A DNA stretch of 64,000 nucleotides from assembly GCF_901000735.1 (NCBI RefSeq), contig NC_081549.1, positions 2,862,942-2,926,941 on the forward strand, given 5' to 3'. How positions within the stretch are numbered: position 1 is the first letter of the stretch; every line of letters begins with the position of its first letter. Source of the stretch: Corylus avellana (lineage: Eukaryota; Streptophyta; Magnoliopsida; Fagales; Betulaceae). The notes below the pieces were generated by a model, which made no database searches, was not told the origin of the DNA, and saw nothing but the letters and a program-made list of their open reading frames with translations. Shown here in pieces: positions 55,020-64,000 of the stretch. The position numbers were made by a program, and so were the translations under genes.

Positions 55020-55883
55020 ATGGGATCCGAAACAATCAGTGAATCGGAACCAGGGCATCCGTCTCATCGAGAGGTGGTAATACGATCGGTATGGTCGAAA
55101 AACTTGGACTATGAGTTGGCGTTGATCCAATCTGTGATAGATTTGTACCCGTGCATCTCAATGGACACGGAGTTCCCCGGCGTTGTGGTCCGACCGAACG
55201 CCGACCACTTTGGCATCCAGCTTCGACAGCCTGACCGGCATTATCTGGTCCTCAAGGCCAATGTGGACCGCCTGAATCTGATCCAGATCGGGCTCACTCT
55301 CTCGGACGAGGAGGGAAACCTCCCGGATCTTGGCACCAAAAACCTGTACATATGGGAGTTCAACTTCCGGGACTTCGATGTGGCGCGTGACCCCCACGCG
55401 CACGACTCGGTCGAGCTGCTGAGGCGTCAGGGCATCGACTTCGAGAAGCACCGGGAGTTCGGGATCGACTCGGTTCGGTTCTCCGAGATTATGATGTCTT
55501 CGGGGCTCGTGTGCAACGACTTGGTGACGTGGGTCACGTTCCACAGCGCGTACGATTTCGGCTACCTAGTGAAGATACTGACTCAGCGGGTCTTGCCGGA
55601 CGATTTGATCGAGTTTCTGGAGCTTGTGAGGGTGTTCTTCGGGTCTAGGGTTTTCGACGTGAAGCACCTGATGCGGTTCTGCGCGAGCCTCTATGGTGGG
55701 TTGGACCGGGTTTCCCAGGAGCTCAGTGTGGTCCGGGTCATCGGAAAGAGCCACCAGGCGGGGTCGGATAGCCTGCTAACACTGCACGCGTTCCAGAAGA
55801 TCAGCAAGGAGTACTTTGGCAAGAGCAATCCAATTGAAAAGTACGCTGGCGTTTTATATGGATTAGATGTATCTGATATTTGA
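55020..55883 (+). CDS. CAF1: CAF1-type poly(A) deadenylase (CCR4-NOT subunit), intronless
   Basis: 287 residues. This is a DEDDh-family 3'-5' exoribonuclease that shortens mRNA poly(A) tails as the catalytic CAF1 subunit of the cytoplasmic CCR4-NOT complex. The catalytic set is complete: D49 and E51 in MDTEFPG, D179 in [12 protein letters not shown], and H245/D250 in [19 protein letters not shown] and LYGGLDR are further family marks. The start [10 protein letters not shown] is followed by the conserved [19 protein letters not shown]. The absence of introns and the [11 protein letters not shown] variant place it with the stress- and wound-responsive CAF1a/CAF1b clade of Arabidopsis. The codon use is GC-rich compared with its AT-rich surroundings, which is usual for this intronless clade. 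Opposite-strand ORFs over it are shadows. A poly(A) signal AATAAA stands at 55,916. Confidence 0.95.
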   Translation: MGSETISESEPGHPSHREVVIRSVWSKNLDYELALIQSVIDLYPCISMDTEFPGVVVRPNADHFGIQLRQPDRHYLVLKANVDRLNLIQIGLTLSDEEGNLPDLGTKNLYIWEFNFRDFDVARDPHAHDSVELLRRQGIDFEKHREFGIDSVRFSEIMMSSGLVCNDLVTWVTFHSAYDFGYLVKILTQRVLPDDLIEFLELVRVFFGSRVFDVKHLMRFCASLYGGLDRVSQELSVVRVIGKSHQAGSDSLLTLHAFQKISKEYFGKSNPIEKYAGVLYGLDVSDI

Positions 55884-55915
55884 TGGAATCTATTACTTGT
55901 AGATTTCTAGTTGAA

Positions 55916-55921
55916 AATAAA
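55916..55921 (+). terminator. Probable CAF1 poly(A) signal
   Basis: AATAAA lies 33 bp after the stop codon, followed by T-rich sequence. Confidence 0.5.
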
Positions 55922-56940
55922 AAGTAAAATCTATGCACATTTCTCTTAATCCATATTCTTTATTTGGCTATCTAATTTTTTTTCTTTTTTCTTTTTCAAA
56001 TTTTAAGTTAATGAAAAATAGGACTTGAGTCTTGTAGACATCGTTTGGATTTTAAATGGTTCAGCTTTTGCAGTTTCAACATTTAACATTTTTCAATAAT
56101 TGAAGTATAATCAGATATGAATCATTCAATTAAAAATAATAACTAGGAGTCTAAGAACAAATTCATAAAATCTGTTATTTCAAATTTTAGAAGTCCAAAG
56201 CTTCAAAGGTAGAATTTACTTTTAGAGGATATCGTAAGTTGATTGTTGAGCTGACAAAATCTGAACTATTCAATTAAGAATAATAATTCGGATTTAAAGA
56301 ATCTATCAAAAAATTTAGAAGATCATAATCTGTAAGCTGAGAGAATTGGGATATGGATATTGTGAATGCGAAGCTTGGAAGTCAAAAGAGTTGGGCTTTT
56401 GGGAGATGTTTGAGAATGACGAATAAATGGCTTGGATCGAGACTTGAGTGTTTGTACATTGTGAAGACTTCAAGAAACTTGGAGAAAATATTGAAGAATT
56501 TTCCTAAAGAGGGGAATTTGAAGCTGGAGATGGGGAGGATGTGGAATTATAGACCTTGAGTTATGGAACATTTTCTTTACGGAGAAAATGGAAATCTTGC
56601 AAAAGACTTTGTTTTCTATGGTTGTGGAATATTCCCCGTTTCCGAGCGTTGACGTGTCACCAAATCAGTTCTAGCATGTGTGGGTCAGCTTCCGATGGTA
56701 GGTGGAGTTGGGGTCAATTATGGTTAAGGTATTTGAACAAAAGTCGAAGACAGTGTCAAATAGTATTGTAGAGGCAATTAAGGGTGGTCGAGTAACATTG
56801 ATTGAGAGCATGCTTTTCAACCTGGGGGGAGGCCCCACCCACACTTCTCTGATCCAGTGCAGCCCAGCCGAAGGAAAGGAGATCACTGAAGATGAGAAGA
56901 AGAAGAAGAAAGAACGTACTGTTTACTACATTTGGTTGAC
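55922..56940. other. Spacer after CAF1, partly LINE-like
   Basis: AT-rich to about 56,330. From there the sequence has a protein-like but broken texture on the + strand. It could be upstream LINE sequence or another decayed repeat. I cannot assign it. Confidence 0.4.
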
Positions 56941-56984
56941 CAGGTTTAGGCTCCTACTCCCTTTTCTAGCCCTCTTGTAGAAGA

Positions 56985-57960
56985 ATTTCTTGTAAAAGGT
57001 TGTTTGGATAACGAGTCTAAATCCCATCTAGTTAATTGGAAGAAGGATTGCACTTCTCTTCATCTTAGAGGGTCGGGGATCAAGAGTTTGGTTACTTTCA
57101 ATCAAGCTCTATTGGGCAAGTGTATATGGAGGTTTGCTGTGGACAAAGAGGCTTTTTGGTGTCAACCTGTCAAGTAGTGGATAAAAAGTATGATAGTTTG
57201 GCGGGGGGTTGGTGTATGAACGTTGTTGTTGGGCCTTATGAGGTGAGTCTTTGGAAATATATTAGGAGGGGTTGGGATGCCTTCTCTAGTTTTGTTACGG
57301 TGATGGTTCTCGAACCAGGTTTTGGCATGACGTTTAGTGTGGAGATCATTTTTTGAAGGATACTTTTCCAAAGGTATTTTTCCTTGCAAGGAATAGGGAT
57401 GCTCCGGTGGTTGTACTATGATTGCTACATTGGGACTTTAATTTTATCAGATTTGTGCATGATTGAGAGGTGGATTCTATTTCCTCTTCTTTTAATGTTT
57501 TGTATTCCATTAGGGTGGGTCCAGGAGGCGAGGAGAAGTTATGTTGGATTCATTCGAAAAGACAATCTTTTGAGGTAAAAACTTTTTACAAAGTTCTCAT
57601 TCCCAATGTTGACTCCATGTTCCCTTGAAAGAGCATTTGGAGGATTAAGGCTCCTTTTGAGGATGGTTTTTTTTCCTGTCACTTGGACATCTTCCTTAGT
57701 AAACTTATCATTTTGGATAATCTCTTTGTGTTGTATGTGTAAAAAGGGTGCGGAAATTTTGGGTCATCTCTTTCATTGTACTGTCATGAGAGATTTGTGG
57801 AATATGGTCTTTAAGATGTTTGGAGGAGAGTAGCTTATGCCTAAACATGTAGTGGATCTTCTGGCTTGTTGGAAAGGAAGGGTCAACTGGAATGCGGTTG
57901 TGAATTTCTTATAAGTTGTCATGGATAATAATTTGACTGTGGCAGAGGATTTCAAGGGTG
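56985..57960 (+). pseudogene. Decayed L1-type LINE, 3' end of the reverse-transcriptase ORF
   Basis: Read across several frames, the + strand gives pieces in the order known from plant L1 elements after the RT core: NQALLGKCIWRF, VGPYEVSLWKYIRRGWDAFS, SRTRFWHDVWCGDHFLKDTF, FYKVLIPNVDS, SIWRIKAPFE, then a zf-RVT-like segment (CCMCKKGAEILGHLFHCTV, RDLWNMVFKMFGGEW) and VVDLLACWKGRVN. At least several frameshifts and stops break it. The RT catalytic core is not present. No clear poly(A) tail or target duplication was found. It is a dead fragment. Confidence 0.75.
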
Positions 57961-60900
57961 TATAAGATCTTTAGATTGATTTTCTCTTTGCATTAATATG
58001 GTTTACATTTTCTGGGGTTGATGTTGCTTTATGATTAGAAACTTTGGTTAATGAAGTAAGTTTTAACCACAGATTGTTTGAAATATTCCTTTTGGAAGGA
58101 TTGAAGAACTTATGTGGATCAAAACTGAAAATATTCAAACTATAATTAAGATTCTTGTCTAAATAGATGAAGAGAAAAGGTTATTAAGCTCCCCTTTGCA
58201 GATATTCATTGTTTAGGATTGATAAGTTCTTATTGTCTATTATATTTAGTTTATGGTTTCAATAATTACTGCCAAGTGCCATTTTTAAAAAGGGGGAGGG
58301 GAGATTACTGACTAATTTGTTCAGGAATGAACCCTTCCATAATAAGTGTGGTGTGCCTGTAATAATAAAAGCGATCAAATAGATTTTTGAGCATTCCACT
58401 TCCATGTCCCAGAGGTTTTTCTGAAAGGACACTAAAGTAAGTCACTACCTTATGTGGATATCTGGAAACACTTCTTGTGTCGCAATTTTGTATAAATTCT
58501 GGAAGACGAAGCCAAGAGGAACTCTACCACAGTGCACATTGTCCCAACATTTGGCCCTACATTATTTCACTGGCCAAATTCCTCTCATAAGAAAATTTGA
58601 ATTTGGAGATGCCTCTCAGAGTCTATTGTAATTTGATTGTGAGCCTTTCAAATTCTGAAATCATTAGTATTTTGGAAGAGAAGGAAGAATCAGATAAAAG
58701 TGACAAAAAGGGACATCGGAATTTGATATGTAAGAAAACTAAATATGCAAATCAATCCTAAGGGGCTTAGTTTGTAGCTAATCTGAAATTTTGGCTGAAG
58801 AAAAAGTTTATTGCATCCAATTGAAAACCACAAGGAATCAACTCTTTTCATGGTTGAAAGTTCATTAGATGTATCGTTTGCAAGAATTCCCAGCATGAAT
58901 GCCTCTTCACTTGACCAGCTTCAAACTTCAATTTTTTTTTTTTTTTTTTTCTTTTACCAATTCTTTATCCTAATGCAAGTCTTGTCCCAAGGAAATAAAT
59001 GCAGGATACAATGGGGGTAGCTATAGCCCTACAGCTTTCCCCCTTCCCCACCAAAACCCCAAATAAAGAAGCAGCAGCTGATGAAGGCTGGATTTTATCA
59101 TGGGTCCTTGTAGTCTGTCACAGAGGTTTTCCTTCTGTGGTGGGTTTGAATAATATCTTGATGGTTGTTGATCTTATTGAAAAGGGTGGTTTAGCATTAA
59201 CCACTTTATCGTTTCTCTTCAGGGATGACTGTGTGCCTTACATTTTTTTTAAAGATGGGAATCTTATTGTGATGAACAAAGAATATAATTTATATAATTT
59301 GATTTCCATGGCTTATGGCATCTCTGGGATCTATGCAAGTTGGGTGTTTTTCCTAAGAGATGGTCCTTATGCAAGTTGCGGGATCTATGCTCAGGCAACT
59401 GTTGCTTTCTTCTTTTGCTTCAAATGGAGCACATAAGGGCCATTCTCGAGTTGCCACCTGTGAACCGTTTATCATGATCTATGTAGCACATACAGACTGC
59501 ATGATGATTGGCTTCAGGAAAATCAGGTGATGCCTCCACAATGGTTATTACTATACAGGAAAATCAGGTGATGGCAGTATGACAAGTTGGCCTTACTAAG
59601 GCATGTGGGTGGTTTTAGACAGGTAAGTAATGAACATTTAACTCTGGTAACTGGCAAATACGCTTTCTACGATGGTATGAGAAGCTTAAACATTTTTTTA
59701 TAGCTGTCATCTGGTAGAAAAAGTCATATTTTTGCATATGCAGCCTGGTAAAAAAGTCATATTTTTGCATATGCAGCCTGTGAGTCTTCGACACATATTG
59801 CTGAAGAAAGGGAACCATCACTTACTGAGCAATTATTTATGTAACACTTATTCTAAGATTATAAATTTCATATGGAGATATTTTAATAATTGTATTCATC
59901 ACTTACTGGCATTAACAGTAGTTTTGCATGGCTTATGTAGATAGAAGGCAGGTCCATTGGCTGATTTGGCTCCTTATATGGTTTTGTGACATGCCAATAC
60001 TTATTGTAGGGGCAAGTTAGCTGTAGAGATCACTTTGAAGTGCTTCACATTATTTTGGATTCATATAAACTTAGATAGTTGGCACAAATTCTTGACTTTG
60101 TTTTAGTTCTTGTTGTGATACCATGATTGAATCAAGATTTGCTCTAAATCAGAGTCTTAACTTTTTAGTGTTGTAAGTATCCTTAGTTCACTGTCTTTTG
60201 GTTTTGTCAAGAGTTTCTCATCTTATCATGGTTCTTGTAAATTCCTAGGCAGAGAAAGGATTTAGGGGACTGTAATTTGTTAGCACTTGAGAAACTTTTC
60301 GCAATGTTTGTCTATTATCGGTCAAGATCATAGTTTGTAGGTGGGCTGTGCTATTTGTCATATCCCCATACCACTGAGCTTATGTGGCAGTGTCAATTTT
60401 CCCTACCACTTCAGCCATTTTTTTTTAAAAAAAATTGAAAATAGACACTGCCACTTCAGCTCAATAGAAAGGGAGTGGGATACGGGTGTGTCAAATAGAA
60501 TTTCTCTTTGTAAAATACAAAATTGTCGATAGCAGCTCTGCATTTACCTTCTCTAAGATATCAAGAAATAGGAAAAAGAAACTGCAATCAGCCCTTAAAC
60601 AAGTAGCAAAATTGTTCCAATACTCCATTTTTATTTAGAGAGAAAAAAAGGTTCTTATACTGGAGACTTGGTCATTTTGGTTAAATATCCTTTTGGACTG
60701 TCATTTGCGAGAATAGATTTTTCATATGTACTTATTTTAATGGTGTCATGAAATCATGAAATGCTTTTATATGTTAGGCACCCTCTTTTTCGTTTAACTC
60801 AAGGAGAGGTATGGGATTCGGTCACAAGTAGTATTTTGCTTGGGTTTGCAGTGTTTAGGCAAATATGTAAGCCTATTTCATTAATTAACACGTGTAGATT

Positions 60901-63900
60901 TCGCCATTCACTATTTTTAAGTATATTAATGGTGCCAAAGTAGGCAATATCTGCAAGATTAATTTAAATATATTTAACTAGGTGTAAAAAATTTTGAAAC
61001 TTTTGCCATGTGTAACATAAAATGGGCGGCCAATAGTTAAGCGTATAAATTTAAAGTCAAACATGAAATGCCTTTATGTTTATAAAGAAGAGTTGTTACG
61101 TGTATCCAACTGAAAATATATCACAATTTCCAGGAAACTTTTGTCATCAACAGTGACGTTCTTTGATCATTTATGAAGTTAAGAAGCTAACAAAGGCTCC
61201 AAAAAGTAAAAATTCATGTTCTTTACTTTCTTTAGTTCAGACGCATCTTCTTAACTTATTGTATGTGAAACTACTTTAAGAAGTTGCTTTGGAAAAGTAT
61301 AGGCCTTGATTTTGGTTATGACATGGTGCTATTGTAGATGAAGTGAGATGAAACTTTACATGTGATAATCCTTATAACGAGTAATTTCTTTTCATACAAT
61401 ATTAGTTACTTCAGAGCTGCTGTTTTTGTGAGCAGAAAGTAGCTGAAACAATACTCTCTAGTCATAATAAATAATCTCTAAGATTCCCTAATCACGATGA
61501 ATACTCTCTGATCATACTTATTAAAAGAAAATTTATAACTTTTCTTCTTGACTTAAATAAGTGACAAATGTATAGTGGGTGTGACATGCTTTGGTTTACA
61601 CATCTGTGTGTCAACATTTATATAGGATCTTTAATACCTGCCTTGAACCTCTATGTTGTTAAGTAGAATTGGACATGATAGACATGGATACATTTGGTCT
61701 AGTTTTTTGTACATCTATGAGTGATTGATGACTTTGTCTCTGGTTGCTTGGCCAAATGGGGTAGAAGGGGCTGGAGTCTCTAACCTGTGTAATCAAAGTT
61801 AAATTTCTATATGCTGCTTTAGTTTATGTGAGATTCTAACCTTTGCATTGGATATTGGGGTACCTTGTTGTGGGTGCTTGGGTTGGCAAATAACTAGGCT
61901 GCTTTCCTTTCTAAAAGAGGAAATTTCATCTTGCAGACATTATGGGACTCCCCAGCCCATCTTCATGGTTTAGGTCATTCTAATTACACATCGGATGGCT
62001 ATATTTTTATTCTTTTACCAATCACTGTTTTGTGACTGGCTCTAATGCTTGTGTTTTATATTTGCTGTCTGAAACAAACAGCCCTTTCTACATTCGTTTT
62101 GGCTGCAAACTGGAGCCTGCAGAATTATGATGTGTTTTGGGATTTTTTATTTTATTTTTTTTTAATTTTGTTTTTGGTTTAAAATAATGGTCTTATGTGA
62201 CAAAGTGTGTTTTTAGGGTGTTATATGTTTTGAATTGTTTGTTAATGTTGTTGTTCTTAGTACAGAAAGCAAAAGGCAGAAATCAAAATTTTAAGAAACA
62301 ACCAAATCTGGGTGTGAGACCTTTTCTTTCCTTTCTTTTTCTTTAAAAAAGAAGAAGAAATGGTGGTTTCAGAGTCTTCCTTGCACATTTTATGTGGATT
62401 ACGTTATGCAGAAGTTTGGTGTCTGCTGTCAATCATTTGGTGGATTATGTTATCAGAGGCTCATGCCCATGATTTTGAATTTGCAGTTAAAAATATGTAT
62501 AGACCTCTTTTTTTCTTTTTTTTCTTTTTCCAATTCTTTTAGGCAATTATTTATTTGTGGCTTTGATCGAATTAATGACAATCCATATTCGAGAGATATG
62601 TGTTTGCTTTTAACGTCAAATTCCTTAGAGCACTGAAGCCTGTTGCTTTTCAACACACACATACTAACCTCTTTAGAGCACTGGAACCTGTTAACTCTTG
62701 ACATATCAAAACACACAAACCAAAAATCAAGATTTAATTGATGAAATTAGAAGGAAAGATGTCAAATTGGCAATGACCACATACTTGAAAAGAAATTTAA
62801 ATTCTAACAAAAAAAACTACCTAAAGATTTCAAAGCTTAAATCCCCAAGATCATAAGTATACTTGAAGAGTAATTCTATTTAACTACTCCATTCCCCTCC
62901 TGTCTCCCCAAATCTAATAGGTAACAAAAGGGATTTTTTTCTCAACATGAAATAACCTTTCCTCTAACATATGGTATGGATAACCTTTTTTTTTTTTTTC
63001 CTTAAGCAAGATTGCATAGCATTAGTAAAAACGGAAAGGTACACATGGAGGGAGTGCAGACCCTAACAAATACCACAGAACAATCAAAACAGTACAATAA
63101 AAAACATAAAGGAAAAAATATATATATAGAAATGGGTAAAATATATGGTATGATTCAATGGTTTCTTTGCATTAGGCCAAAAAAATAGAGGCTTTTAAAG
63201 CGGCAGCTTCTGAGATAGTCTAGAAAATTGATTGCTTGAAGATATTATTGCGACGACTTAATAGCTACAGTAGAAAAGATTGCATTGAAATCAATTGGAC
63301 CGAAATTGCTTAAGAGGAGCTCCACTTCCACGTTCAGTGAAGAGATGCTATGCTATTGACGTTTAGGAGACATTGGGTTTGGATTTAACAGTTCCTATTT
63401 CCAGAAAGGGGCACCATCTATGGAGAGGCTAATGGGAAGGCAAAGGAGAGAGAAGATGTAGAGAAGGGTCGAGAAACCTGAAACAAAGAAAAGCGTTGCG
63501 CATGCTGTACATATTACATGAGACCAAGAGAAGCTATAAAGGGTTGTTTAAGCAATTCCAACAACTTGTGGATGTATCACTTAATTATGCTACATTTTTT
63601 CTCATCATGGAATCGTATAATGAATAATACTCAATTAAAAAACTATGTGTTGAGTCATGAGTGTCTACTCTTTTTGATATAGTAGATCTAATCATTTGGT
63701 TGAGCAATTAATCCCCCATGAGCTACTCGTGAAAATCAATGAAAAAAAACAAAGATAAAGATATATTATTTATATTAATTTAGCTCTCTTTATTCTAAAC
63801 AAGACAAAATGAATATCTCTTGCTGGTAGTTCTAGGGCACGAATCAAATTAATAGTTGAGTTTCATAGATTCTCAATGTCCAAACCCCAGAGATTCATAT

Positions 63901-64000
63901 TCATTTCCAGACAAATAACAACAGTAAGGGAATCAAATAATGTTTCAAATGGCAATTAAATCCTCCAAGGGCAATCTAAAAATAAATGGTCCCCCAGAAA
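57961..64000. other. Gene-poor 3' part of the window
   Basis: No gene is convincing. The longest frame, 58,999-59,436 (145 codons, ATG start), has no recognisable domain. A near-perfect 28-bp tandem unit (AAAGTCATATTTTTGCATATGCAGCCTG-like, truncated here by description) repeats at about 59,719-59,780. A copy of the dispersed AT-rich repeat lies at 62,208-62,305. Poly(T) runs occur near 58,931, 60,420, 62,510 and 62,985. Confidence 0.5.

Noticed and set aside
55158..55754. Long minus-strand ORFs opposite the CAF1 gene
   Set aside because: Shadows of the GC-rich CAF1 coding frame.
58999..59436. 145-codon ATG ORF
   Set aside because: No recognisable domain and no promoter or splice context, with weak coding character. 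I do not report it as a gene.
1..64000. CRISPR array or bacterial-type operon
   Set aside because: No regularly spaced direct repeats with unique spacers. Introns, plant promoters and transposons show that this is a plant nuclear sequence.

Overview
The window reads as intergenic and genic DNA from a eudicot, probably woody, nuclear genome. It is AT-rich, has long poly(A)/poly(T) tracts and (AT)n microsatellites, GT-AG introns, plant-type TATA promoters, and a dense layer of LTR retrotransposons, MITEs and non-LTR retroposons. A 100-base N run marks an assembly gap. The species cannot be named from the sequence; a rosid is my guess only.

Layout. Bases 1-35,600 are almost gene-free and transposon-rich. 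They hold foldback MITEs (about 3.0-4.0 kb and 4.4-4.7 kb), a tRNA-derived SINE-like unit (4.14-4.40 kb), a long-LTR remnant full of GTCCGGAC palindromes (5.6-6.5 kb) and a polyA retroposon (9.75-10.5 kb). A nested Copia complex spans 10.8-18.6 kb. It contains two decayed 5' ends of one old Copia family facing each other, a 1,124-bp solo LTR inside one of them, and a structurally intact, very young Copia element (12,752-17,878, minus strand) inside the other. A 4.4-5 kb direct duplication follows (19.0-23.4 and 23.5-28.6 kb), with the N gap at its junction. A TRIM element sits at 30.7-31.2 kb.

The genic half starts at 35.9 kb. Four host genes are supported: a GIR1/GIR2-like EAR-motif repressor (36,260-36,598, +); an RRM/CCHC/RS-rich splicing-factor-like protein (42,814-44,877, -); a four-exon UEV1-type ubiquitin-conjugating enzyme variant (49,798-53,381, +); and an intronless CAF1-type deadenylase (55,020-55,883, +). 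A decayed L1-type LINE 3' end lies at about 57.0-57.96 kb, and no further gene is convincing to 64 kb. The four genes are ordinary neighbours on both strands, not an operon or cluster. Three touch gene-expression control (transcriptional repression, splicing, mRNA decay) and one ubiquitin signalling, but nothing in the sequence links them.

The most informative content is the transposon stratigraphy. Several insertions can be read with target-site duplications and, uniquely, with their empty sites present in the same window, because the duplicated copies and the inverted Copia arms serve as each other's controls. The duplication itself may be a genuine tandem repeat or two haplotypes wrongly joined across the N gap. 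I found no convincing new gene system.
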